Below, piece after piece: positions 36,017 through 45,934 of a stretch of DNA of 64,000 bases. Below the pieces are notes generated by a model. The model saw nothing but the letters and a program-made list of their open reading frames with translations. It did not search any database and was not told the DNA's origin. The position numbers and the translations under genes are program-made. Each line of letters begins with the position of its first letter. Position 1 is the stretch's first letter. Source of the DNA: Tetmemena sp. SeJ-2015 (Eukaryota > Ciliophora > Spirotrichea > Sporadotrichida > Oxytrichidae); contig JAJKFJ010022537.1 in the NCBI GenBank assembly GCA_027382625.1, forward strand, positions 96,530 through 160,529, given 5' to 3'.

Positions 36017-36492
36017 ATGGCAGAGACGAACTTTCTCCATTATAACTCATTAGAAGATGGTATGAGGGCTTTAAATGTATTTAAGATGAGTTTAATAATA
36101 ATGTAATGGCTGGAGGGGTTGGTCAGATAAGAGATTCTGAGAAGGAAAATATTGAAAGTAAAGAAGTGAACAAGCTCAGAGTTTCTAGCTCTAGTACCAG
36201 TGAAAATACATCGTCATTCAATGATTCAATTATCCATCATTCCACTTTATTAGAAAGAAATTTATAGAGCATATTATTTTATTTACAGAGTAATCAAAGG
36301 TTAATTAAAACTCTTCTTTTAGAGACTTAAATGTGTGGGTGTCATTTAAATTATAAAGCACTTGAATATTATTTTAAGATGGATAAAATTTGGGATGAAA
36401 ATTATTTCTTAAGAAAATTAACTAAATATTAAATAAATATCAAATAAATTTTTATTGCATAGTCATTCCACTCACTAAATCCACGAAGATGA
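36017..36492 (+). CDS. Small uncharacterised gene (149 aa, one 26-nt intron)
   Basis: ATG 36017 starts MAETNFLHYNSLEDD; a GT-AG intron of 26 nt (36060-36085) is needed to join it to EFNNNVMAGGVGQIRDSEKE. The frame then continues without TGA through a Ser-rich stretch (RVSSSSTSENTSSFNDS), LLERNLQSILFYLQSNQRLI, and CHLNYKALEYYFKMD to TGA 36490-36492, reading several TAA/TAG as Gln. Early Ser/Asn/Glu-rich composition followed by a helical part suggests a real protein. No family recognised. Confidence 0.5.
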
Positions 36493-36699
36493 ATTCATTG
36501 CAAGCAAATAATTTAATTTAATAGACTACTTCTATAAAATAAATTGTGCAAAAACTCTCCTTTATATCAAGAAATTTTCAAGACAGTGAGAGTTTAGAGA
36601 GAGTCTAATAAATTCCAATTTATATTTATGCACTTGATTAATTGGTCTCAGTCTCCTGGCAAATGTTTATCTTCAGTAGACTCGATGCGCTGCCTAAAT

Positions 36700-36990
36700 A
36701 TCCTTACAACTTTCACATTCGCTCCTTCTTTTTAATATTGGGAGTTCTGCAAATGGTCCACCCTCTTTATTATAAACTACCAAGGGTTTAGATCCATAGA
36801 GACCAATTTTTTCATAGTCGGTGCCATTTGCCTCAGAGATGCATCCTCAGGGTTCAGACTCTCAAACCACTCGAGTGCCGACCTACTTCCACCATTTGTT
36901 CCTGCCCGATTTCAACGAGGGGCGTTGGACCAAAGAAGAACATTTCAGGTTTCTTAATGGTAAGTTTTAAAGCCTCACCCTTTTTGCTAG
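36700..36990 (-). other. Isolated coding-like fragment, no gene assigned
   Basis: The minus strand shows a short GC-richer island in AT-rich DNA. It can be read as TSKKGEALKLTIKKPEMFFF followed by GPTPLVEIGQEQMVEVGRHS in one frame and, after a shift, as NGTDYEKIGLYGSKPLVVYN in another. The codons look protein-like and the borders are abrupt. I cannot find the rest of this gene nearby, so it may be MDSs of a gene assembled elsewhere. No function is offered. Confidence 0.35.
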
Positions 36991-38342
36991 TGAGCAAAGT
37001 CAAAATAATTTCTCAAAATAGTCACATTCCAAATCTAAACTATAAAAGAGATCTGTTTCAATTTATATATTTTTATTAAATAGTTGATAGAGATTTTTAA
37101 ACGCATTTTAATTAATTTACTAAAAATTAACCCTTTTATAAAGGAACAAATTTTTAAAAAAATAGCAAAATTAATTAATTTTTAAGGATGATGATTCCTC
37201 TATTGTTTAATATCTTTATTATTTTTTCCAAATATAAATTGAGTATAATACTTATAATACTCTCTATTTCAAATTAGATTCGACGAGTTATTCTCAAAAA
37301 TATATTAATTTAGAAAAAAATTAATCCAAATCATTTAATGAGAATTAACCCTAAGTCTAAAGTAAAAACATATAAAAATTATCAAGAACTATTATAAGTT
37401 AATTCTTGCAATATAATTAAGGACCTTAATAATATTATCTCTAAATAAATCCGATTTTTTCTAATATATATATTTCTAAATAAATCGAGTTTAATTAATC
37501 GCTAATAAACCCGCTTATATCTAATAATTATTGCAAGAACTATAAATATAAATAGTATTGATAGTTAATTTATATGAAAATTTTATAATATAACTCTTTC
37601 CCCGTGACGTACTTTGATTAATAAATATAATATATTTGAAACCCACTAATTATTCAAACTCCATCAAATAATGCAAGAAAAAGCATTTCAAATGATTTAT
37701 TTTTAATCTCTAGAATTAAAGTTATTTTGGTGATTGATATATATAGCATTGGATTAGTATGGAAGTAATTGGATTAAGGTCTAGCAAGCGGTTGGCACCC
37801 GAACCGCCGCTTAAATCCGATCCCACGCCCAAAAATATAAGATTAAGCAATATCCATAAATAAATATTTATTGTCATTCATAAAACTTAGTATGCCCTTA
37901 TTTATGTATTTTAAGCAAGCACTGTTACTGAACTAGCAAAGACTCAGTAAAGCCAGTTTTAACCACAATTTCATGTTCAAGGTCTCAAAAACTAAAAAGA
38001 AGACTCTCTCCTTTAAACCATATCACCAAATAAAAAGTGAGAAAAAGTATATCTATCTATTCAAATTTATTTTCAGCTTTTTCTTTCGAATAATTTAAGC
38101 TGATGAAAAGGAAAGCCGTTAAACAACGGAGAATATTCGAGGTGAGAAAAGGGCAAAGAGGATTTTAAAAATGCACCACTATTTAATCATCTGGTGTGCG
38201 ACAGGGCAAATTTCTAAATTCGGCGAATTCCCTTGTCACAAATTCTTAACTGCCCAGATCACCCGCTAAGTAGCCGCTCTTGCTACAAAAGCCAGAGAGC
38301 GAATTTATTTAAGAGGAGCCAAGCTTTACAAAAACTCAGAAA
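36991..38342. other. Very AT-rich germline DNA with imperfect short repeats
   Basis: About 1.3 kb of mostly A/T. Imperfect direct repeats occur near 37440 and 37477 (CTAAATAAATC followed by CGA or CGAG). Apart from the GC-rich hairpin at 37785-37832 I see no gene. Confidence 0.5.
37785..37832. other. GC-rich hairpin island in AT-rich DNA
   Basis: The plus strand contains AAGCGGTTGGCACCCG followed by AACCGCCGCTT: a stem GCGGTT/AACCGC with loop GGCACCCG, flanked by AAGCGG/CCGCTT-like complementarity. GC content is far above the surrounding kilobase. It could be part of a small RNA, a protein-binding site or a fragment of a repeat. I could not fold it into a tRNA cloverleaf. Confidence 0.35.
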
Positions 38343-39829
38343 ATGACCACCACAGATAATCGAGTCACTCTATTAACACCAAGACAAACTTAATAGCAAC
38401 CCTCTCAAATTAAATAGCTATCATTGATTTTTACTTCTTTCACAATGATTATAATTGTTGAAATTCAGACTCAATAGACGGTCTAAACTAGCGTAAGGAA
38501 TATAGAACTTTCAACCATTCGTGAAAGTCAAAATGGATTTAAGTCTAGCGAAAGATTTAATGAATCCAGAAAAATGGACTACTCTCGAGCTTACCAAATT
38601 TTCTCAATCTAGAAAGTCTAATAATAAATCATGTGCTTTATATTTGTAAAGTTGATAGAACCAAAAATTTCTTGAAAATGAAAGACTACCACATCGAAGA
38701 ACTTAAGAGAGGGAATCTTGCACTCCCAAATCCTGAGGTGATCTCTCAATTTAGGCAGGTTTCTAAAGTCCGCCCCCTCTGCTAGGATTTTTAGGATTAG
38801 GTGCAGTACCTTGCGCTCCCTAAAGTTTCTTAGGAATACAGACAAGCAAATCTGAACAACTAAGATTTGAAACTGCCTCAAATAGCAATACAATCCATAA
38901 AATATTTTTCTTATTTACTGATTTATTAGCTCAGTTCCAGCTTCCATAACTTCAAATTAGCAACGTCTAAAATATAGAGCAGTTGCCTTCGCTGTCAGAA
39001 ATCAATCAGGGATACTCTTCTTCTTATGTGGAATAGAATCCTTAAAATAATCAAACAGCTTGTCCTCAGCCAATCTATTTTTAGCAAAGTTTCTAGAATA
39101 TTTTACCTCACTTTTTATGATAGAATTTTTGCAATGATATTGATTTGTATCACCTGCAATATCCTCTAGTCAGTTATTTATAGTTTAATTTTTAGAAGAT
39201 TTTTATTATGCGAAGCCTGCTCAACCCTAGATAATTTCAAGCAACTACCTCCAGCAGACAAACTAAATCAGCTTTATATCTTAACCTTAAAAAGTTCCAA
39301 ATACATTATAAATTATTTCATTAAAGCTATAATTAAAGCTCTAAATGTACTTAAGTCAAAAAAATATTATTTAACCTTAGCCGCAATAAATCTAAATGAC
39401 CTCCCAAGGGCAAATAATCCAAATTCTGCCTCCTTAAAACTTCACCAATCAGCAGCAGGCCTAAAACTCACAGTAATAGTTTGTTTTCACCCCACTTCAG
39501 ATTCTTTAAACTCAGCAGACGCAATTGCCAAAGCTAGAATCACTCCAGTTCACTAATCTGCCCTACTAGTAGCAGCACACAAACCTTACCCAGGGGTATT
39601 AATTCACATAACCTCAGATGAATTCTAACGTCGCCTAGATAGGCATAATGAATTAAACTCAAACCACTACTCACCAAATACAATCTATAGACCAATAAAT
39701 TAAGAGAGTGCCAGTTAGGTTGGTACACTCAAATAATTACTCTACTAATAATTAGGGCTTTCAAGTCTTTAATTCTCAGTAGCAATATACTGCCTGAGTA
39801 GAGGGTTTTTTAAACAAAGACCTCTCTGA
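38343..39829 (+). CDS. Candidate uncharacterised gene on +, in two overlapping frames
   Basis: ATG 38343 starts MTTTDNRVTLLTPRQTQQQP and runs without TGA to about 38675. A second frame lacks TGA from 38564 to TGA 39827-39829 (over 400 codons). One added base in the run of A at about 38661 would fuse them (LIEPKN-FLKMKDYHIEELKRGN). The best protein-like parts are LALPNPEVISQFRQVSKVRP (about 38720) and LDNFKQLPPADKLNQLYILT (about 39230), with VHQSALLVAAHKPYPGVLIH near 39560. AT-rich stretches around 38895-38925 and 39100-39200 may be IESs, and another frame looks coding at about 38955-39140. The strand is G-poor, which itself lengthens TGA-free frames, so the assignment is tentative. No family recognised. 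Confidence 0.4.
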
Positions 39830-39980
39830 AATTATGTATTGATTGATTCTTTAAATCTTAAAATCTCTTATCTCTTAATGCTCTCTATGTTTTCTACTGC
39901 TACTTCATCACTCTGTAAAAATTGATGGCTATAGAATTAAAGTAAGAAATTCCACACATTCCATCACCAGTTTAAATCAA

Positions 39981-40327
39981 TCATTCTTTGATAGAAGCAC
40001 CCATAGCGTGTTCCTTCCTCACCTTCCATCTATAAGTTCCATCCTCTTATTCGTTTCCCTATACAATCAACGTTAGAGCTACTTGTGCGAATATTTCTCA
40101 TATAAATTAGTCCAATTTAAGAAATGAAAAGTTCTTACTTAGACTACATTCTAAAGTAGTATTCTTCTAGTCTCCTCATATTAGAAAAGTAGTTCGTGCA
40201 CTTTCGCTGGATCTCTCTCGTCTTTTTAATCTGCGATTGACTTTCTAATTTCAAATCTGCATCTGTGGAACATTTCTGGGTCCCCTTTGAAAACCACCAT
40301 CATAGACTTCAGCATGCGGCGATACAT
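39981..40327 (-). CDS. LYRM7: LYR-motif complex III assembly factor (LYRM7/MZM1-like)
   Basis: Small mitochondrial LYR protein; LYRM7/MZM1 stabilises the Rieske protein before insertion in complex III. ATG 40327 starts MYRRMLKSMMVVFKGDPEMF, followed by RCRFEIRKSIADQKDERDPA and LLFQYEETRRILLQNVVQG, the last matching the family signature before the C-terminal basic segment. A GT-AG intron at 40059-40138 (80 nt) joins NVVQ to GNEQEDGTYRWKV. TGA 39981-39983. About 88 residues, normal for the family. A few more N-terminal residues could be encoded upstream through a frame break. Confidence 0.78.
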
Positions 40328-40548
40328 GGTCAAAGTTTTTCCATAAGGTACTCACAAAAATTAATAGAGAAAAAAAGTAATCTATGAAACAATTTATATT
40401 GACTGTGATACTCATTTTAAGAATAGAATTATTAAATTAATAATCTAGAAAGCAATTACTAAATTCACAATTTCATATATTTCAACAGCGCTAAATTAAT
40501 CTCTATTCATCTCTTTTGAGACTCCTCTCTTCAATTGATTATTACAGA

Positions 40549-40858
40549 TCAAGTTGCTTTAATTTTCTTTTTCTGCGAAAGACGGAACATGAGCTGCCCT
40601 ATTTTGCTATTATAAGTTTCGTATTCGTTTTCAAGGTTATTGTTTTCCTGCCCTTGCAAATCAATCTCGTCTATTAGTAAGCTTAATACAAAAAAAAAGC
40701 AGGAGTATAATATTCTGGCAGGGCCTACTATGATCTAACTTACCATCAAGTGAGTTGATTGCGTTCTCTAAATCTTGAATATACCTTTCCAGTTCAGCTC
40801 TTGCTGTTTCTATGTCTGCCTGCTGAGTAAGAGTCTCTAACTAGTTTAGGCTTTGCAT
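40549..40858 (-). CDS. Small coiled-coil protein (about 80 aa)
   Basis: ATG 40858 starts MQSLNQLETLTQQADIETAR, a GT-AG intron (40682-40743, 62 nt) follows ENAINSLDG, and exon 2 reads LLIDEIDLQGQENNNLENEY to TGA 40549-40551. Heptad-like Leu/Ile spacing over nearly the whole length indicates a coiled coil. Small adaptor or scaffold subunits look like this; no family assigned. Confidence 0.65.
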
Positions 40859-41304
40859 TTCAAATTTAAGAAATCAAATTTATTAGCTTTCACAATTTCT
40901 AAATCTAGAAATACTCCTCAATCAAGTACAAACTTAAAATATATGGTGAGTAGATTTTTTATAGAATTATGATGTTAATTGTTTGTAGATGAGCATAGAA
41001 TTTGAATAATATATAAATTCAATTCCATATTTCTAAAATGGACAAGAATTTAATTGCAGCAACTATGAATGTATATATATTTTATTTCATTCTCACTTAT
41101 TTAAGAATGTAATAGGAAATGGATCCGTGACTGTCCAAACCCACAGCAAATAATAAACCCAATTTTCGCTTCCACTTCCAGCCAAGCAGAGCAACACCCA
41201 GACCAATTCAATTTTATATTTAAAATTAGATTTAAATTTTCTTTTTCTTAATTCTGCCTATAACTCGCTTAACTTGAACCTCAATCAAATAAAGTAAGCT
41301 AAGC
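40859..41304. other. AT-rich intergenic DNA
   Basis: About 450 bases between divergent genes (coiled-coil protein on -, TTLL N-terminal block on +). It should hold both promoters; no other feature recognised. Confidence 0.45.
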
Positions 41305-43249
41305 ATGCACAATGAATTTATAACGCAAAATAATCTTTGCTTGAGAGAACTTCTTTGCTCTCCAAAATAAGTAAAAAGAGATTTTCTCAGAGTTTTCTTT
41401 TAAATATAATGGTCATTTATTTCCATCAAAATATTAATTCTATTTTAGTAACAGCAGCAGTGCTAACAGAAATCAAAGACTTCCCTCCGCTAAGAAGAGC
41501 ACTTAAAACTCTTCTTAGAGACTGGGCACGCACGATAGAGAAGCAGCCAGCAACAATAATATATTCATATCAAACAGCAGTTCTTAGCAGTTCAACTTCA
41601 TTAATAGACAAAATGATTCTAAAGTTAGATTGTTATTCATAGTGAAGGGGGCAAAGATGGACGTGGGATTGCCAAGTAGAGACGACCTAAGAGAATACGA
41701 AGAGTATAAATGTAAGCCCTATACAAACATTACTCTACAAAGGTCTTTATTTTTGTAGATAATTTATTCCTGACTATCTCAAACTTCAGTTTATGAAGTT
41801 CTTAGTCTAGTTATTTTTAGGCAAGAATGTTTCCTATTTTATATTTGTTATGATTTTCCATAATAAAACAAGTTTTCAACTCTATTCCTTTAGAAAAGAT
41901 GAGTTTGGATCAGTAGAGGTTTGCAGCCGTCTCCAAGAAATCTCAAGAACAGCTGTCTAAGCAAGTGATCACAAATTAGAAAGAGGAAGAATCTGGGGCG
42001 CCTCTTTAATTTACTCAAGCCCATAATTTACTCTCTCAATAAATAAATATATTCTATTTGATTATTATAAATCTTGTAATTTTAACTCTCGGATGATTCC
42101 TCAAGCGGAAGTTCGTAGGACAATCTGAATGACGATCTAAATGAGGATCTTATGATAGTGGAGGAGTCTTTCGATGAAGAGTTAGAAATCATGCAAAATT
42201 TACCCAAGAATCTTAACAAACACAAATATGAATTCCACATAGATTATTCTTTTATATTTTTAAAGGACTATTCGTTTTAAATATGGAAAGAGCAATGAAT
42301 TTGAAATTGATCAAGGAATAGATTAGCATATTTATATTTAATGTTTCTATGTATAAAGATAATCCCCAGGTGAGAGAAGGTGAGGATTTCGTAGACAAGA
42401 GTGATTTGATGATCAATTCAAATAAAAAAGTAAATCTAGTCAGCAGATACGAAAACCATCTCTCAAGTCCACAAGTTTCACGAATTCTATTATAAATATC
42501 TAAACTATTTTCCTTCTTAATTGGGGCAGTATCAGCATCTGCAAAAGAGTCTTTAATCGGAGGGGGCAACGCCACTCCTTCTTCCCTCCTCTCTAAATAC
42601 AATTAGGGATTTCAGCAGAGACAAGATTCACTTAAGAAGTCAGCAAGCTCGCAACAGAACTCACCAAAAAAGTGCAAGACTGCTCTCTATAATGTTTCTT
42701 TTGTTTGATATTCATTTTATTCTCTCCTGAACGAGGATGTGCTATTTCTGAATAATGGGAACAAAGAGATGGATTTGAGTACTAAGATAGCAGCCGAGAG
42801 TGAAAGACAAATGGCTGATGACAAGAAAGGAAAAAAGAAGATCAAAGTCGTTATTAAATGCAAATAATTGTAAACAATATATAAGAAGGTTTGAAATATT
42901 TCAGTAATAAACCAAAAGTTGTAATAGATGAGGGTGCAGAGGGAAAGAAGAAAAAGAAGAAGTCGAAGAGACTAGTCATGAACGTCTCTCAAACTAAGTA
43001 TTATGTAGTCAGGTATGTTGCCAAAAAAATCTATAACATGAATATTATTTCAAAGAGAATTTTTCATCGATTTATTGAAATGAAACTAACTCACAGTGAC
43101 GAGTCGGATTGGGATATAATGTGGCAGGATGGAGCTGTTAATTGCGAGAGACTTTATAAAATGAAGGGTTATTAAAGAGTCAATCACTTTCCTGGTATGT
43201 ATGCACTAGCTAGAAAGAATCACCTTGCTAGAAATTTAGGTAGAATGTC
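41305..43249 (+). CDS. TTLL tubulin glutamylase, N-terminal part (scrambled gene)
   Basis: ATG 41305 starts MHNEFITQNNLCLRELLC. A low-complexity Ser/Asn/Gln region follows (about 41450-41640), then MDVGLPSRDDLREYEEYK, LDQQRFAAVSKKSQEQLSKQ, an acidic exon SDDSSSGSSQDNLNDDLNED (about 42091), and a Lys-rich block KKKKKKSKRL. The TTLL core begins at about 42980: TKYYVVRYVAKKIYNM, ESDWDIMWQDGAVNCERLYK and KGYQRVNHFPGMYALARKNH, ending in LARNLGRM at the pointer 43239-43249. After it the frame degenerates. The matching catalytic half is on the minus strand at 32064. Between coding pieces are AT-rich gaps (introns or IESs) and a minus-strand coding-like island at about 42490-42602. Confidence 0.82.
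43239..43249 (+). repeat. 11-bp pointer, plus-strand copy (TTLL)
   Basis: GGTAGAATGTC, identical to the minus-strand copy at 32064-32054, 11.2 kb away in opposite orientation. Coding similarity to TTLL ends here on + and begins there on -. Confidence 0.8.
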
Positions 43250-43983
43250 AATAATTATCATTTATTATCACGAATAAACTGATAAAAGCATTTAGTTTCG
43301 ATAAATACGCATTAGTTAGTTATAATTGAGCTTAATTTTAGTACCAAAAGGTGAAAAATAACTGTCTATCTATAACGCTTTTAATTGAAGATTTATTTGG
43401 ATGAATTGTTTAGATTATCATTTCAGATTAAATTAAAAATGAGAAGAGGATATATATTAATTTCATAGTTGCTTGCTTATTTGCGTTTTAACCTATGGGG
43501 AGTGAGTAGCCATTTAGAGTGATGCTTGCTGCATTACTGCTGTGAAATAAATGCTAATCACTTAGCGCCTGGGAGAGTAATAAAGATAAGTAAATATTTT
43601 ATACTCGAGAGCTTCCCCGTATGATGAGCCGTGTTAGTAAAGCTATTAGGGTTGTAGGATTATATAGGGGTTGGGTTATTAATTTGATGCTCATGCGGAG
43701 CTTTAAGATCTCCAGGCTAAGAAAAGCTGCTGTATTTATTAAAATATTAATTAAACACTCTATACAAAATATTTGAAGTGAGGGTATTAGATTCTTGGAT
43801 TGTAACTCTTTTGCGAGGCTTGCCATTACTAATCCTGCTTACTCATTGAACTTTATTTCTGACTCTGATTGAAAGAAGATCCATTTTCTATTTTTCAACC
43901 TTGACAAAGATATTAAAAAGTTTAGAGTTAAAAATCTAGAATACAACTTATCTAGAGGAGTTTGAAACTAAAAAAGGCAGACT
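43250..43983. other. Germline spacer with a weak minus-strand ORF
   Basis: Mostly AT-rich. A 75-codon minus-strand frame at 43826-43599 (MASLAKELQSKNLIPS... with Leu/Ile-rich helices) could be a tiny membrane protein. An overlapping frame reads as a Gln/Ser-rich peptide equally well, so neither is called as a gene. Confidence 0.35.
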
Positions 43984-44025
43984 ATCATTTACCCTCGTGC
44001 TAGTGCTTTGCGAGGGTATTTTCAC
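43984..44025 (-). promoter_or_regulatory. Candidate SECIS element in the 3' UTR of selenoprotein T
   Basis: Minus strand, about 60 bases after the proposed stop. Layout: GTGA (44025-44022), AAAA, stem TACCCTCG (44018-44011), loop with an AA pair (CAAAGCACTAGCA), stem CGAGGGTA (43997-43990), AA, TGAT (43987-43984). An 8-bp perfect stem flanked by TGA on the 5' side and TGA on the 3' side, with unpaired A residues in the apical loop, resembles the SECIS core (quartet around UGA/GA). The 5' GTGA instead of ATGA is a known variant. Structure prediction was not run. Confidence 0.55.
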
Positions 44026-44084
44026 TTCGCCCTTCTTCATTTCAAACTCGTCTTTTAGTTGAGTGTTCTTTAATTTTAACTCTT

Positions 44085-45132
44085 TCAAATTGCGATATTG
44101 TGCTTTCCAAAAATCTACTGCAACACTTCATATCTGGCATTCAAAAATAAGTAATCTAATGTAGTATAAATTGCAATTCATTCTACCTGACTGCATTTTA
44201 GAAAATTCCAAAGTGTCATTAATGTATATCTCGAAGGCTCCAGTTTGCATCATAGCGCCTTAGAGCTGTCCTCCTATAAACCAAGCTCCAATTACCCAAG
44301 TCCACTTGTTTTCAGAGATCCTTGTGTAGAACTGAGGCACAGGCTTATTGAGCATTCTGAAGATTGAATCTCCCATGAATATGAAGAGCATGAAGCCCAT
44401 TTGAAGAAAGCCTAACACTTTCGCCAAAAAGGCCTTGCCTGGTCCTGGGGGGTATTCACCTCCCGTTACCAGGACTTCTGGGTTTGATTGTTCAATATAC
44501 TTCTTAACTTGTAAGAAGTTGCCCTTGTATGATAATTAGAAAATATGGGATAGAATTAGCTCTTTTTAGAATGATCAAAACATGCAATATAGAATATTGA
44601 CAAACACACCCAGGTCTTTTACACTTCTCTTCCCTCTTTTCTTCTTGGTACCATCTAAATACTCCTCTTCCACTTCTAGTTCTCTTGATGCCGAGGAATC
44701 AATAATTTTAACACCCCCTTAGGGCTCTGAGTCTTCAATATAGTCTCTGCTATTCGCTTTTTAAGCCTACCTCATGTATTCAGTGTCCGAGAAATCATAG
44801 TGTTCGTTATCTTAAACATGCGAATTGAACTTCTACTGACTATTAATTTGCTTAGTTTCTTCCTCTGCTGATTCAGTAGACATAAACTGTCTTGAGAGCA
44901 TGTCCACGAGGAAACTTCCAGCGAAAATCATGAGTATCATTCTAGTATTATTTGGTGCTCAGTTATCTTCTTGATTTTGTTAGTTGCGTTGCCTTTCATT
45001 ATTAGGATTTGGATTTTGCTGATTAGAGCTTGAGTTCTGTCTGGGCTGCTCTGACTAGCTAGCTGACTATTTCTAATCAGCCTAGCCGTCTTATGGAGCA
45101 GAGGCAGCTTTTTGTTCTTCTCTGCTACTCAT
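44085..45132 (-). CDS. SELENOT: Selenoprotein T-like thioredoxin-fold protein with in-frame TGA
   Basis: ATG 45132 starts a Gln/Ser/Asn-rich leader with a hydrophobic segment (MILMIFAGSFLVDML). The SelT core begins VFVNILYCMF, then TGA (44577-44575), then, after removal of an IES, SYKGNFLQVKKYIEQSNPEV, which aligns without gaps to GYRRVFEEYMRVI... of SelT after its CVSU motif. Thus C-x-x-TGA sits where SelT has Cys-x-x-Sec. Next come TGGEYPPGPGKAFLAKVLGF, a membrane-like helix, and the family end TGAFEIYINDTLEFSKMQSG. Stop TGA 44085-44087 if a second IES (44136-44184) is removed; reading that gap as a GT-AG intron would end at 44042. SelT is an ER oxidoreductase. A SECIS candidate lies downstream. 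Confidence 0.78.
44136..44184 (-). other. Probable IES in SelT, pointer AGA (49 bp)
   Basis: Minus strand AGA at 44184-44182 and 44135-44133. Removal joins CAG-TCA-GGT-AGA to TAT-GAA-GTG and yields SGRYEVLQQIFG, matching the end of SelT proteins (SGRLPSMQQL). The same gap could be a GT-AG intron, which would give a different, less SelT-like C-terminus. Confidence 0.5.
44534..44575 (-). other. IES in SelT next to the Sec codon, pointer ATCAT (42 bp)
   Basis: Minus strand ATCAT at 44575-44571 and 44533-44529. Excision joins TTT-TG to ATCAT-ACAAG, giving TTT-TGA-TCA-TAC-AAG. It removes exactly 14 codons, the number by which the germline frame exceeds the family spacing. Borders are not GT-AG. 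The A of the TGA codon belongs to the pointer. Confidence 0.75.
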
Positions 45133-45274
45133 TATATTTAATTATAATCGACTTACTGACTTAATTCATATAATAAAGTTTGACTTAGAGATAAGTAAGT
45201 TTAAATAAAGAGACTATCATAATACTCATTTAAGCAACACTCCACATGCTATATTTTCCACAAACTGTCCCTTC

Positions 45275-45934
45275 TCATCTGTATTTCTGGCTTAGCATGA
45301 TCTCATCATCTCTCTCTGCATGCAAGAGGTCCAGCTCTTTTATATCATACTGCTTTACAAGTCCGTTTTGATAATAAAGATCGTTCATTATGAATGCGTG
45401 AGGGTCTCTCTCGTCTTTGGAATTGAATAAGAAGAACATTTAACTAATAATGCATATATATAGCACATAGACATTTTAATTTCCTTGTTGGCAATATTTC
45501 CATCGGATGACTTGACATCACCCTTGACTAGTATTTATTGATTGTCCATAAGTTTCTTTACTCTTTCTTAATGCTCATCCTTGTATTGCTCTATATATAG
45601 AGTTAAGTTATTATTCTAAAGTGACTAGTGAATCCAAACATGTTCTTCTTAATTGGAGTGCTTAATTACCATGAGAATCACCGAAGGAGTCATGAAGTTT
45701 ATAAGTAACCATGAAGTAGCGGGGAGGTATTTGGAAATTCAATTCAAAGGAACCTATCTGCTGAGGCACTTGCCCGCTTCCTGCGCTCATAAATCTCTTT
45801 CCAACTGCAAAAGATATTAAATCAGTATTGAAAGCAATAGGAAAGGAGAGAGCAATAAACTTACCTTGTGAAAGTTGAGAAAAATGCATGGCATTCTTCT
45901 GAGTCTAAAGGAATAATCCAAACTTGCTAATCAT
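45275..45934 (-). CDS. Uncharacterised protein, possibly mitochondrial
   Basis: ATG 45934 starts MISKFGLFLQTQKNAMHFSQ, which could be a mitochondrial leader. A GT-AG intron (about 45805-45865) leads to VGKRFMSAGSGQVPQQIGSF and IPPRYFMVTYKLHDSFGDSH. Further exons read LTLYIEQYKDEHQERVKKLM and, after another gap near 45440-45485, FLFNSKDERDPHAFIMNDLY and LLHAERDDEIML, with TGA 45275-45277. Charged and helical at the end. Small ciliate respiratory-chain subunits look similar, but I cannot name a family. Confidence 0.5.

Noticed and set aside
40059..40138. IES with TA pointer in LYRM7
   Set aside because: The same gap has perfect intron ends (GTAAG ... TATAG) and removing it as an intron keeps the frame, so a spliceosomal intron is preferred.
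42231..42490. GAATTC as a pointer linking TTLL segments near 42231 and 42485
   Set aside because: GAATTC is palindromic, so it matches in either orientation by construction, and the joined frames soon hit TGA.
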